Shown here piece by piece: positions 45,131 to 57,586 of a stretch of DNA of 64,000 nucleotides. The position numbers were made by a program, and so were the translations under genes. How positions within the stretch are numbered: position 1 is the first letter of the stretch; every line of letters begins with the position of its first letter. The notes beneath the pieces were generated by a model. That model saw nothing but the letters and a program-made list of their open reading frames with translations, ran no database searches and had not been told where the DNA came from. Source of the stretch: Siphonodentalium dalli (taxonomy: Eukaryota > Mollusca > Scaphopoda > Gadilida > Siphonodentaliidae); contig CP136064.1 of assembly GCA_032622095.1 (NCBI GenBank), forward strand, positions 177,212,247 to 177,276,246, in the 5' to 3' direction.

Positions 45131-45909
45131 AAAGTAAGTTGAGCTAAGGTGACACTCCACATTTTCAACAGGAATGGGCCCAAAAATAGGGGGCCCATAG
45201 ATTCATTGAAATTTATCTGGATTATGATCCCAAACCATATAGACAATATATATATGCCTGAAATTAGTACAGAATAGGCATTCAGAATTTGATACATAAT
45301 TTCCATAATATATAGGCTATCAAGAGTTATGGCCCTCGATCTTTTGATTGAAAATGTGATTTTTATTCAAAAAATGACCAAAATATTGCATTTTCATACC
45401 CAAGGGGCACGAATACCAGATTTTTTCAAGCATGGTCACCTATGTTGGTTTAAAGGCCTCTGGCTTCCAACATCAATGTGAAAAAATTTCAAACTTTCGC
45501 CGTTAAAAATACCAGAAAATCAATTTTTAATGCAGATGACAAATTTTGGGTGCTAAAAAATCGACCCAGTATCTAGAGCCACTGTTTCGAAGAAAACGCT
45601 ACTGCTGTCTATGGGTGGGGTCAAGGTCACTTGCACTTATTTTTTTCATCAGTCTAGAACATCTTCTAAAATTACACAAATTCATATCCCACCTTGTCTT
45701 AAAGATGGATTATCTCTTTAAATAACAAATTTTAAATAGTTGCGTGGGTATAAAATAATAGATATGAACTGAAGACCTATGTCCGGAAAAGCTTCTATCT
45801 ATTAATATTGATTTTATTTCGAATATTAAATCGGGCCCGTTTATGTTACTATTTTTAGAACCGACCATTCGGATGAGCCCGTATTGCGATATAGAGCAAA
45901 TGTCAAATG
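45131..45909. other. Non-array segment before the right arm
   Basis: No gene. 45700-45880 (TATTAATATTGATTT, GTTACTATTTTTAGAACCGACC) is a diverged direct match of 49090-49260, so this is an old dispersed repeat. Confidence 0.4.
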
Positions 45910-46787
45910 AATGTCAAATGAATTGGATTTCAATCGAAAACATGCCCGCCAGTGGCCATCTTGGGGTTACTTTATATATACATGTATCTCTTCGTGTATT
46001 ACTTAGATATATTTCAACATTTCGCATTCCTAATAGCTTCATTGACTGTAACACTTGAAATTACCCCCCCCCCCCCCAAGTTGAGATACACTTTAGTCAA
46101 CGTATAATGATGGATTTCCCCCCGCGATGATGTGCCATTGTGGTTGAGCATATTTTCATGTTCTTTTGCCCAGTAAGCTGAAAATAAACTTTATGAAATT
46201 ATTAATATGATTAGTTGTGTGTCAAATCTGTAACCGATTTGGAATGTACAGGAACCAAATGATCTGCAATGTTTTCCGGTCGAGATATGAAACCGCGGGG
46301 GTTGTTTGATGGCAATTGATTTTCCATTAATCACATCTACTAATGTCTGTCACCGATTAATACAACATGCCATAATTATCTGAACGAATGCGCCAATTAA
46401 AATAGATTCACGCATATAGTATTCAGTGTAGATAGGTCACCAGTCTATTTGGAATACACTGTCAGCACTGCCATGTATTGGAGGTATTAACCTTATGTGC
46501 AAGAATAAATAATTTTAAACTAATTTGGATTCGCGCGGGGGTGCATGTGGGTCACGGTCGTCCACTTATTCAAGTGCAGAAAGTACACGAATATTGAATC
46601 TATATACAGTAGACACGTATTTCGATGAGTTGGTTTACAGTCATTTCAAATAAGAAAAGGGTACACTACTTCACACGGTTCACATAAAAACATGGTGTGC
46701 GTAATAATGAAACAGGTGTAGTTATCTTTATTTACTTTATTTAAACAAATTTTGGGGGACTGTATATTAAAATATCCGGTGTCCGTC

Positions 46788-47640
46788 CGTCCGTACGGAA
46801 AGTTTCCGGATGAGAACTTTATTTTTGGGCTATCGTTGTTAGAATATGGGTTTGGTCCGCCCATTTTCCCTGAGTTATGTCCCCTTTTCGATTTTGTATC
46901 CGTCCGTTCGGAAAGTTTCCGGATGATAACTATATTTTTGGGTTATCGGATCGAAACCAAATTTTGTAAGTGGGTTTATGAGCTCAAAATATAGGTCAAG
47001 TTCGAACATACATGCAGGTACGGTCCTCCCATTTTTGTCGGAGTTATGGCCCCTTTTCGAGTCAACTTCGACTGACACTGTCGATTTAAGGTTTCCGGAT
47101 GATAACTTACGTATCTGAACCAAATTTGGTATGTCAGGTTATCAGCTTCAAAAACAGGTCAAGTTCGTCCATTTTGGTCGGAATTATGGTCCTTGTCGAC
47201 TTAAAAAATTTTGGTTTCCGGATGATAACTTTACTTTTAGTTATCTGGTTGAATCTCTTGATATTTGGCACGTGGTTCAAATTTCAGAAGACAAAGGCCA
47301 AGTTTGAAATTGGTGACGGTCCGATCAATTTTGGGTTAAAAAAAACTATCCTTACTAAAAAGCCACCTTTGTGGGGGATACGTGATCGCGGACATTTAAT
47401 TTTATTATATCAAATGCTGGTGTGAATTATCACACACTATCTGTGTCTGATTTTTGACACTTTTTTATTTGCGCATTTTTTGGATGATAACTTTACTTTT
47501 AGCTATTTGATTGTTTTTAAATTCTACTGAATCTCTTGATATTTGGTATGTGGTTCAAATTTCAGAAGACAATGGCCAAGTTTGAATTTGGTCATTGTCC
47601 GATGAATAACTTTTTCGAGGTATACACGTGGTCGGCGACC
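46788..47640 (-). repeat. ~120 bp tandem array, right arm
   Basis: Inverted counterpart of 38440-39070 with more units (about six), seen as repeated GTTTCCGGATGATAACTTTA...TATCGGATC phrases. The different unit number shows that the arms evolve by unequal exchange. Confidence 0.8.
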
Positions 47641-48340
47641 TTTTATTAGCATATGCCGTGGCAAACAACATAACCAGGCATCTAAATTAAAGCGACCCAT
47701 ACTATTCTACTATTAATGCAAATTGAAGCTAGTGATACACGTAGCCAGCGTGTGAAAATGTGCTGATAGGTATAAGCTAAATTACATTAATTACAAGAGT
47801 ACGGACTATATATATGTATACCGTTGGAAGAAGAAAGTGACAAACTGAACAGCATTGTTCCAACTTTTTATAATACCGTATTACGATACGTGTAACAAAA
47901 ATGACTATCTTTGCCGGGAATACTCTGTGCGGTTCATTTGTTTCAGTACATTTGTTCTCTTACATACAGTACTATGGTTAACCAATTCTATACTAAATAC
48001 TCATTGACGAGTAGTAGGAAATGCTACGATACTTATTATATGAATATTTCCCACCAAAGCATATGAATCATACAGCACTTAAATCATCTTTTCGTCTGCA
48101 ACTATTACCTGAACATCCCCCAAATTAATATTAGCCATTCCGATGTATATTTTCACAGTTGAGTGGGAGAGTCAATTTAGTAAAGAACGTGTTAAGATAA
48201 TTTTCTCGTAAATATGCACGGTCCGGTTAGAAACCAAGTTAGTCAACTTTTCCTGAGTCAAATTTCAGCAGTTTACCAGTTAAAGAAAATGAAAACAAAT
48301 ACTTGGAATCACCATCATTAGCATGGCATAATCATCTTTA

Positions 48341-49803
48341 GTATAGAAAGAGTTATCTCATTTTTACACAATTATTTCACTTTAAAGGTACTCAATCCGA
48401 TTCGACGGTCCCCATATCATCAGATTCCAACAACAACAACATTTTTTGAAATGCCGCTTCAGTTATCAGAATCGATTAATTGCCCAAAAATAATGCTAAT
48501 CACAGTCAACTATAGTATAAAATTGCCCAAAACCTGTTATTGATCAACGTTTTGTTCAACGAAATTTTGCCAGTTGTCAAATATCTGACACAAAAAAGCC
48601 ACTGGATTTTAGAGTTATCGATCTTCATCCGCTATCTGGTCAGGTAAGTTCTTCTCGTCGACAGTTTACTGGGCCAGTTAAAATTAAAATAATAGATTTC
48701 AAACATCGATATATGATCACTCCTAGCTTTGATGGGTGGGTTCCTCGACTCGAATCATATATTTTTTACCCCCCGAAGCCAAGGAAATAGTAATTTGCGA
48801 GCGCTAATTCAGATTGAGTACCTTTAACTGAACCTAGATATTGCAAGTCTCGATCAAACTTCAATCAATCTCAATCAGAGCACTTCAGGTTGTTGGTGTT
48901 GAACTAAAATAACTAGAGGGTAAACAGAATATTACTTATTAGATGTGGATAGTCTTGTGTCAGGTATGTGTATGTACAAAACATTAAAGGCACGGGAGGA
49001 CTTCGCGGTGGTATTGCTGTTAACATAGTCACATAAACCGCCAAAACCACCCGAAGTGCATCAACTTGAACCTAGAAAATTTCCCTAATGTTTACGGATA
49101 GATTATCTCTTCGTAAATAGGTTGTATATGAGGCGAATTTGACACCTGTCTGAGAACGCTTTTGTCAATTAATATTGATTTGATATCGATATGTTCTTAC
49201 ATGATGCGATAAACAGTTGGGATGTTTCGTTACTATCTTTAGAACAGACTAGGGTCATGTGAACATTCGATATTCGACTCGATGTGAAATCACATAAAAG
49301 GTTCGATTCGATTTGACATGATTGCGACAATTCTTTAACTTTTTGAACAATCTTACGCAGGGAGTCTCGTGTGACTTTCTCTAATATGAACACGAAAAAT
49401 TGTAGAACATTATCTTCATCTCTTTTAACATGCGGTAGATAACCAGATATTTATCCATCTGGACTCATAGACCCTCGACGGTTTGCTGAATAAGGGGAAA
49501 GTTGTAATACGTGCACAAATATATATAGTAGTACTGTAGGAGGGATAACTCTTTTGTTTAGTTGTCATTTCCCATGTAAGACATGTGTATTTTCAGATAA
49601 ACAATAGAGTTATCGCGCCTACTCTGTATTTGTCAGTTGGTTTGTCCGTCGCCATGTTCTGTTCAGATATTGATCGTGTTTACCCTATTTTTCCATACTC
49701 ATTTGACAATGCGATAAATGCGCCGCATGTGCATCATGATTAAGATGTGTGACTTTGTGGCACTTTGGCTACTATATGTACTCTACACTAAATGGTATAC
49801 TCA
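48341..49803. other. Spacer with one MITE fragment
   Basis: 48985-49060 matches the end of the TTAA MITE (ATTAAAGGCACGGGAGG, then TGCTGTTAACATA and AAACCGCC). 49090-49260 matches 45700-45880. Otherwise unassigned. The 74-codon minus-strand frame at 49169-49393 shows no motif. Confidence 0.45.
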
Positions 49804-50165
49804 ACAGTAGGATCTAGACCATGCCATGAATCTCTACTATGGCTAACATCATATTCCACCAGTACAAAACCTGAAAACTTATTGCAGTTTTGAAGGGAAC
49901 TTTATAAAGTCGAAAGAATAACGCGGAATATATGTAACAGAAAAACATGCAATTTCGAGTGGACCTTCACCTACAGTGAAGTCCATTATTAAGGAACAGG
50001 TATAAATAACTAAGAAATATATTCCCCGCGTTATATTTTCGACTTTATAAGGTTCCCTGTCGAAACTTCAAAAAGTTCCCAGGTTTTGTACTGGTGGAAA
50101 ATGATCTCTACGGGCTTTAGCCATAGTGGATATTCGTGGCATGATCTACAGTGTGATCCACTAGG
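49804..50165. mobile_element. Palindromic MITE, ~360 bp
   Basis: Inverted arms run from CATGCCATGAATCTCTACTA at 49820 to the complement near 50140, meeting at CTTCACCTACAGTGAAG (49967). They share ATATTCCACCAGTAC-type sequence, GACTTTATAA and AATAACGCGG. A half copy lies at 3808-4002. No coding capacity. Confidence 0.8.
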
Positions 50166-50306
50166 ACCAGTAAGACTGACAATAGCCTTAAAGTGATGTG
50201 AAGCACTCCGGTATGGTGATCAAATAGAAATGGAGAATAATCTTGTTGAAAGTAGTAATTTATACAAATAGTATATCCAAATTGACAACACACGCCGCCA
50301 TTCTTA

Positions 50307-50470
50307 TATAAGGATTAACTGGCATGTGGACTGCTTTTATGGAGATGTAACCGCGAGGTAAGTGGTCATAACCGTGGTCATAACCGTTCGGGTTTTACAC
50401 ACAAGTTATGATCACTCACCTCGCGGTTACATCTCCATAAAAACAGTCCACATGACAGTTAATCCTTATA
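50307..50470. mobile_element. Hairpin MITE, ~164 bp
   Basis: TATAAGGATTAACTGGCATG-TGGACTG-TTTTATGGAGATGTAACCGCGAGGT is mirrored on the right with few differences, giving arms of about 57 bp around a loop that contains GTGGTCATAACC twice. Confidence 0.8.
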
Positions 50471-51130
50471 TTTATATACATTTAGCGAAAAAGCCACTTT
50501 TGTAAATGTATTTAAATCGAAAGTGTATCGTGACAAAACCAGCCCAAAATATACCATAGCACCCTTGGCAAAAGTTAACAGGAACAATTTCTCTTTATAT
50601 TGAAACCCGATGATTTATTAAGTCAATCCTGCGCGAGTCCAAATGCGCCCAAAACATTACGCGTTCGTCTTTCCAAAACCAATGACGCGTTGATGTAATT
50701 ATGAAGCTGCAATTATGACCTCTTGCGCGTTCACCGAGAAATAATTGCAACTAGCCACGTGGGTGCCGACTAATCGGAATGCTGGCTTTAGTGATAATCA
50801 CACTTAGTATGTAAATATATATTAATTAAATTCAGTGACTCTCGATGTCGATATCGTTTTCGTTAGTTTATCGTCGATAGATGCGTCCCGAATCGAGTAG
50901 TAAATATTTACAATTGGGCGTAGTTCTGACGATGTTTTCTATGGAGTGGTACGGTCGATTTGCTTCAAATTTTCGGCAATGTTAGTAGAATGTTACATTC
51001 CTCCAGTTGTCATAGCGCCTGAATACTGACTTATCAGTTCACGCACCGAACAAGTACATGATATGTCTTTAATTATTATTGACATTCTGCATATCGACTA
51101 TACAAATCATACAATTGATGTTCTTTTTAG
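50471..51130. other. Upstream sequence of the acidic exon
   Basis: No gene or promoter element that I can support. It ends in the acceptor-like GATGTTCTTTTTAG (51130). Confidence 0.3.
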
Positions 51131-51139
51131 TGAACCAGA

Positions 51140-51304
51140 ATGTCTGATATGGAGCCCGACGATAGTTATTTGGAACCTGTTATTCAGAAGTTTCACCAGC
51201 CTGATATGGGAATTGAACCTGCAGCCAATGAGAATGTCCTTGACGATGAAGAGGGTGTGGTTGATGTTGTAACTGAGTATGATAGTGATTCCGAGGACGA
51301 ATAG
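51140..51304 (+). CDS. Terminal exon of a small acidic protein
   Basis: After an acceptor-like TTCTTTTTAG (ending 51130), ATG at 51140 opens a 54-residue frame ending at TAG 51302-51304. It begins MSDMEPDDSYLEPVIQKF and ends in an acidic run (TEYDSDSEDE). Codon composition and the acidic C-terminus look genuine, and a canonical AATAAA follows 83 bases later. It may be a complete short protein with a 5' UTR intron, or the last exon of a longer one (the frame has no upstream stop until close to the acceptor). Acidic tails of this type occur on many nuclear and chaperone-like proteins, and no family can be assigned. Confidence 0.45.
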   Translation: MSDMEPDDSYLEPVIQKFHQPDMGIEPAANENVLDDEEGVVDVVTEYDSDSEDE

Positions 51305-51386
51305 GAAACAGAATATGTAGATTGAGTAAAGTTTTCATATTTGGCGTGGATTCCGGTTTGTTCAAATAAGTCTGTCCGGTCTCGAA

Positions 51387-51392
51387 AATAAA
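51387..51392 (+). terminator. Poly(A) signal AATAAA
   Basis: Canonical AATAAA located 83 bases downstream of the stop codon of the acidic exon, in AT-rich context. Confidence 0.45.
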
Positions 51393-51821
51393 GCATATTA
51401 TATTGATTTCCTTACCACAACCAAAGAGCAAGTAAAGACGCATTCAAGAACAAATATAGTTCCATTTTAAATTTGTCTTTTCGTGTTGGCAAAATTGTTC
51501 AACCACCCTTATCACCCATGTTATCTCACAGTCAACACTAAATAACCCAACACAAATCGGATATCATAATTAACATAATAATAAAGTTCCGTCATTGACA
51601 TCGACGTCACTGTGTGTGCCTATAATACACATGTGTCTTACTAAAAATATTAGGCCGGGTTTAGGGGCTAATTATGTGACATATATTTATTATATTATAA
51701 GAACATTTGAAGATTCATTGTGATAGTTGCAATTATTCTAATAAATGTATTGACATCAGTCAGAATGGGAGACAGTGCATGAGTATGAAGAAACTAGCTA
51801 GAGAACTTCTATTTCTTCCAG
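51393..51821. other. Spacer or intron before the multidomain pseudogene
   Basis: AT-rich; ends in the acceptor-like TTCTATTTCTTCCAG (51821). Nothing else is recognisable. Confidence 0.3.
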
Positions 51822-54800
51822 GTGTTGTGAGGCTCGTGATCTAGCAGTGTTGGCGTTACATCAGATGCTTTCTTCAAATGCAGTCTCCAATGACCATATA
51901 TTCTATCGGATAATTGCCAATTCACTTAAATACATGTCTTTTGGGAATGCACTGGAAATAATCAAATGGGACCTTGAAGTTGTGTCGTTTTGTAATACCA
52001 TAGAGTTCTATGGAGGTGAGAAGCTAATCAATATTCTCAGAGGACCGGGGTCATTCAAAATGGGAAGGAAACAGTCCAAGAATTATGTTGGGATGACGAC
52101 AATATCCCACTATCATCAGAATGGAAAAGCAGAATGAAACCTGTGGTTAGTGGTATAATTAAACAACTGCTCAGTTCATTAAACAATTTCGCCCATCTGA
52201 ACCCAACTATGGAACCACTAACAAAGAAATAATCGGTAGTAGCCTATCATATTTCTCTAGCTATGGACGGAATGGCGATTTCACCTGGATTGGTGTTTGA
52301 TGCACGTCAGTGACGATTCGTTGGTATGAACAAATTAATTGATTTGGACTTCGTCGAACAAAATGCAACCTATAGATCATAATGCATTAAAGGACAGTTT
52401 CATTGTGGAAGTAGAATCTGTCATGCTTACAACGCTGGATGGGCATCTAAGTTTGCATGTGGTGTTAACATATGTGACCCGCCATATCAAATCCAGTCGT
52501 AAGTCGGGATTTTGTTTACCCTGTGCCAATGCATTCTCTTATATATGCGAGTCGACCATAGGTCGCCTCGCATATATAAGAGAATCCATTGGCCTAATCA
52601 TTTTTTTTAAATAAATGTTTCTTACAATTTTTAGGACATAAAATAAAAAAAACATCCATTACCCTGCAGGGAGCCCCACACATATATAGAAGCATGTAGA
52701 AGACTGTCGTCTGCTCATGTTTGTCTGGGGCTCTGTATGGGTGAAATTATAAAATTGTTAAAGAATACAAGAAATAATTATTAAAATTGTAAACAATTGT
52801 TAGGCCAATGCATTCTCTTATATGTGCGAGGCGACCTATGGTCGACTCGCATATATAAGAGAATGCATTGGCACGGGGTAAAAAAAATCCCGACTTACGA
52901 CTGGATTTGATATGGCGGGTCACATATTAGAATATTCTACAAAGTCGTGTTATGGTGAAAATATGGCAGACTGGATAACAAATATAAGTCAATCATCGAA
53001 ACGTGTACCTTGTGCTTGAGCTTAAGTGCTTCTGCAGAGAATGTCGTAACAGAAACACCATCTGCAAATGAAATCGCTGACTGCTGGGCAGCTGAAATAA
53101 TTATCAGCTTGTGATGAGTGCCAAAACCAAGGGAAGCAGTGCATCTGACTATATGTTTTAGTAACTGCTACCGACTGTGGGGAAAACAATAAAAAAAAAC
53201 TCACGAAATCCTCAATCAAATTGACAAAAACATTCTTCCAATTCCTGAGGCAGTTCATATAACAAAACTACTGAATGGTTCATTCGGTAACTGGTGGCTC
53301 GTTTGCCGCGACACCCGAATGTATGTATGCTCGGCACATGCCGAACACAACATGTTGGACTGAAGAAACTAATCAGCCTTGATGATGTTCGAGACAAAGA
53401 CAGGATGGATGTCATCTCATCCATGAGCATAAGTCAACACAGTGTCAGATCCATTGTACAGAAACACACAGTGATCAGCCAAGTAATCATTCCTGAGATA
53501 TTCAGGTTGTGGGAGAGTAACCGGCCCGGTGTTATAGTTCAACCGAGAGCTCTAGCATCCATTGATTTGGGCAATTTCCTCCTTCTTGATGTAAATGGGA
53601 ACGTATTTCACATGAAATTGCATTATCCATCAGATCTCACACTGATTGCTTCATCTTTGAAACCGATGGGATTGACAGTGGTTTTAGATAAATTAATACT
53701 GATTGCTGAGCCACAGGTAAGCAAGCTATCTGCAATAGACTTCTCTGGAGAAAACATCATCCATCTTAGCACTATAACTGTAGCCTACAACAATTGAAGA
53801 GGCATTTGAAAAAAAAGTTTGGAAAACTGACAGCAAACATGCAGAAGGCAAAGAAGGATGAGCTACAAGCTGCGCTCACCAATGCTTTGGACGATTCAGG
53901 AGTTAAACCACACAATCTATAAATTGTTGGAAAACATTCATATCGAATGTACTCTGCCACCATAACAAATAATAATCTTGTGCCTGGGATAATATTCAGT
54001 GACAACTCGAAGCTTGGAACGGATATGATTTTGATATCTGATTCAAGGACACATGGTATTCACAAATGCCGGATTATATGTGATGGATGCCAAGTAAGTC
54101 TTGATACCTAGAACTCTTTGAATGTAACACACCCATGTGCTGTGCCATGCCACCATATTCGCTATTATGTCTGTTGTTGACGGATGTCTTCTCGTTGCTA
54201 ATAGAGAAAACCATACAAAATCATTCAAAATCGCGAATAATGACTATCATAACTTGCTTGCAGTAAACTGTTCAGATAATATTGTTGTATTTAGTGACAG
54301 TATGAATGGTTCCATATATATATATAACAAGGAAACTAAAGAGTTGTTACACCCTTTGTTGGACTGGAAAGCAAGAAGAATGTGATGGGTTCAACACTTC
54401 TTTTATCCAGTTTTCAGCTTTTTTGTTCAACTGCGAGCAGTCACTCGTCGTTGCTGATGCTGTTGTTGGTCACGTGAATATGGTGGATTTGTCAACAGAT
54501 GGACTGGTAGAATACTTAGAATCAATCAATTTGCTCAATCACACCTTCAGGGTCCACGTTCCTGGCGTGATCAAACCAAATCTCAACTTTGAAAAAGCTA
54601 TTGCCAATTTGGAAAAGGTTGTTGCAATACTAATATTTCGGCTTGTACCAAAGCTGTAACGCAAGGCCCTGATGGCACTCCAGCATCGAAGATGACCAAA
54701 AGCGTGCACATGATTTTATCAGTTATTAAGCGCCTGCACGCTTTCGCCAAATGGCACATCACAAAACTATGAAGTTGATATGTCTGCAGTGTTGATATTA

Positions 54801-55185
54801 GTATGTGAACCACTTTTCTGCAATGCTGCGATGCAAAACTGCGATACCTGATGTATTGGAAGTCAGTCATCATTTCAGCACACTTGTGATCGAATGTATG
54901 AAAAGATTAACTGAAAGAGATTATCGCTCCTTCACACACATGATAACATTTTATACCTTACCACGTGGTCATGCTCACATTATTGATGTAAATAACTTGA
55001 AAACGCCAGTATCAAGCAGACAAGAAACTACTGATGAGACAGTGGCGCGTTGATCAAGGACAGGTCAGGCAGAATACAGTGAGAAATGCATACACAAAAG
55101 ACAAACCTGGAACATTGCGGATCAGTTATTACACCAAATACAAAGAGCCAGCCGCAAATCTAGTTGTATATCTCAGGAATTAACA
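51822..55185 (+). pseudogene. Decayed multidomain gene: transposase-like, Cys-rich, SAP-like, propeller-like parts
   Basis: Protein-like segments follow each other in order but in changing frames: 51822-52135 (DHIFYRIIANSLKYMSFGN); 52055-52230 (IPLSSEWKSRMKPVVSGI); 52230-52350 (YHISLAMDGMAISPGLVFDA, reminiscent of a DDE-type transposase core); a Cys-rich stretch at 52990-53180; 53190-53330 (KLLNGSFGNWWLVCRDTR); 53368-53797 (ALASIDLGNFLLLDVNGNVF, the first blade-like repeat); a SAP-like KAKKDELQAALTNALDD (53846); 54137-54630 (YNKETKELL and LVVADAVVGHVNMVDLSTDG, further blade-like repeats); TQGPDGTPASKM (54665); and an end with KDKPGTLRISYY (55100), stop at about 55185. The order matches, from memory, large uncharacterised proteins common in corals and molluscs. 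Donor-like sites (53706, 54090) suggest it once had introns. Many frameshifts and stops. Confidence 0.7.
52473..52924. mobile_element. 452 bp MITE nested in the pseudogene
   Basis: Long inverted ends (TGTGACCCGCCATATCAAAT at 52473 and its complement ending 52924) are followed inward by AATCCAGTCGTAAGTCGGGA and the GCCAATGCATTCTCTTATAT family core. TA flanks both ends (52471-52472, 52925-52926). It splits the pseudogene frame immediately after VVLTY. The inner arm core is shared with 7139-7302. Confidence 0.85.
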
Positions 55186-55991
55186 GGCCCAAGAAAGGTT
55201 TTATAGTCCCTTCTAATTGGACATATAATTCTACTTTCTTCTTGGAAAATAATTTAAATATTTTCAATAATTTAAAGTATTAAATCTCAATAATGGCTAA
55301 TTTTACTCATATACCATTAATGTTAAGATAGTTATTTCTTAAAATAATCATTTAACGCTATCGTCTTCAATTTCCTGAGTATATTTGAAAATGTTTTTGC
55401 TGGCCCATCTTCAAAGGAATACACAAAGATATTCTTCTCCTGAGTGATGTACCGATCTGGGTTGCTTCAAATCATATATATTGATTGTCCGTGACTAATC
55501 CAGTCGAACAGTTTTTTTGTTGTTGCAATTATCATATTCCAATTTTCATTGTAATTTGGAAATCATTGAGGTGTTACATTTATACCACACCGTTTACCAA
55601 CCAAATGGTTCTCCTATTTCTCAACCTATATCATAATATAAACGATTAAAAGGGCTAAAACTATTCCATAGCACACGCAACTTTTTTTTATCTTTCTGCG
55701 AACATGCAGGAGTTGCATTGTCTGCATTATTGCCTGCAAATATATCTAGAATCTGTCTGTCAGTAGCTCATCATGATATTGCTGTTTGTAACAGTTAACA
55801 AGTCGAATTACATATAAACTGATATATACATACATGTACGAGTAAAAACAAAATAATTCCAGACAAATTTCACCATAATTAATCCGAAATGTCCAATGTT
55901 GAATATGAGTCATCAGAATAACGTATTCCAGTTCCGATTCCTATATCTGTATTCTATATATAAATTACGATAAAAAATGAGCAAGGTGTAT
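55186..55991. other. No recognised feature
   Basis: AT-rich sequence after the pseudogene. No coding, no inverted partner seen. Confidence 0.3.
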
Positions 55992-56762
55992 ACCTTACTC
56001 GTATTTAAATTCGCGCAGTACTATTTTTCGCTCAGTTTTAAATTCGCGCACTTTGAATTCGCGCATCATGCTGCGCTAATTCAAAACTGACAAAAATATT
56101 TTTAGAAAAGGTCATGTGTTTGATGACAGTGTCAGTTCTGAATCGCTCCTAAATATACTTGTATGTAGTAAAGACCATCACGACGGAAATGTACATCGAG
56201 AACATGACTGCATTATAATTTTGTTGTGAAGATGGGTGTATGATCCAAGTAATTATTCTGACATTTAAGCAGTTATGCGGATCATTGAATTGAGCTCACA
56301 AGTAAAAACAAAATCGAGTAGGCTGCTGACTTCCGAAAAAATGGTTGCTTGTGCAGTTGTATTTTAAATAGTTGAGTTCACATAAATAACTCAAGACTGT
56401 TTTGTGACCACGGCGCCACTCCGTGCAGGGTCAGCAGGGATGTGGGTATATGGAGACGTGCTTTCATGCACCTTCATTCTGAAATATGTGTATTTTTACA
56501 AGCATTGAAACGTAGAAGACTATGCAATTATTTGTCGCTTTATATGCTTTAAATGGTATTGAAATCGTTGTCGGAATATGAATGTAATCACTCCAATCTT
56601 CCGTAAAGCATGTATATGTATCTCACGAACATATAACCCTCTTATTTTCCTCACGCGGTTTGTATAAAATCAGGAGTCGTACTATTTTTCGCTCAGTTTT
56701 AAATTCGCGCACCGAAGGGTGCGCGAAAAATAGTACTGCGCGAATTTAAATACGAGTAAGGT
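55992..56762. mobile_element. 771 bp inverted-repeat element with AATTCGCGC motifs
   Basis: The ends ACCTTACTCGTATTTAAATT (55992) and the complement ending 56762 are followed inward by CGCGCAGTACTATTTTTCGC on both sides. CAGTTTTAAATTCGCGCA recurs three times. The right end contains an extra hairpin (GCGCACCGAAGGGTGCGC). No transposase frame, and the target duplication is unclear. Confidence 0.75.
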
Positions 56763-57586
56763 TGGTGAATTCACATCTGTGAAATTGAGAAACTTCAGAT
56801 AATATATTATTAGATCAGTCATGATTTAGACTTTCCCAGTGAAATTCCATGAATTTTCGACAAAAGACCATGCATATCATTCATGCCAGATCTGGCAATG
56901 GAAGACATCGGATGAAATACAGAATGCAGGAGCATTATGAACACTCTTCTATTCATACCTAAACATCTTACACAAATCATAGACATAAATTATAAGTGTA
57001 CCGCAATAAATACATTGGCTCAAAATCGTCTGAGTAGTGCATTTTTATTTTAGCTGGACATTGTGACCGACACACTCACCCCTCTAAGGTATCTTAAGGT
57101 CGTCTGAAATCTCCCCCACATTCACATAATTCCATCTTCATTGGTCATTCAGTTGGTTCAAAGTTGTATCCATTTCAATGGAATTTTATATGATTTCTAG
57201 GCATGTTAGATCATGATAGTTCGGAGAATCATGCATATTTAATTTACTATTAAAATTATAAAAATTACAATTTAAATTATGTTAATAAATACACGGTTTG
57301 ACCTAAATTTATAACACGCCAATCAGCGTTCGATCGACCAATGTCAGTTATCCTTTGAGGTCCGGTGACTGACCTTTATTTCATATATGGCAAGAAACGT
57401 GAGCAAAAAGTTAAGGGGGTATGTTTTTGTCCCATGTAGAAAGCCTTGATACAGAGCGGGACAAGCGTTACAGAAGCTGACAAAATATTTTTTTATTTCT
57501 CATTACGCCACCTGTGGTGTTTCTAGCTTCTGTGAGTTTGATATTGTGTGGTGTACAGGGCGAATGTATTCTTGGAGATTTTGTGT
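56763..57586. other. No recognised feature
   Basis: Unassigned. The region near 57230-57310 is extremely AT-rich. Confidence 0.3.

Larger units (their letters stand above)
37729..48340. mobile_element. 10.6 kb composite with 2.4-2.7 kb inverted arms
   Basis: The left arm (37729 to about 40450) and right arm (about 45910-48340) are inverted copies with moderate divergence. Mirrored landmarks include GATGATTATGCCATACTAAT (37729), CGGACCGTGCATCTTTAC (37803), GAAACACATTT-type blocks (39090), the CAATACATGGCAGTGC block (39954), TTTTCAGCTTACTGGGCAAAAGAACATGA (40164) and TTAACGACACTG (40271). The arms hold a 120 bp-unit array. The 5.5 kb between the arms holds a second array family and a nested inverted-repeat unit. 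No transposase spans it. Confidence 0.8.

Noticed and set aside
31668-48340. CRISPR-like or bacterial array interpretation of the regular repeats
   Set aside because: Units are 120-180 bp, diverged, without short spacers, and lie in a eukaryote-like context with mobile elements.
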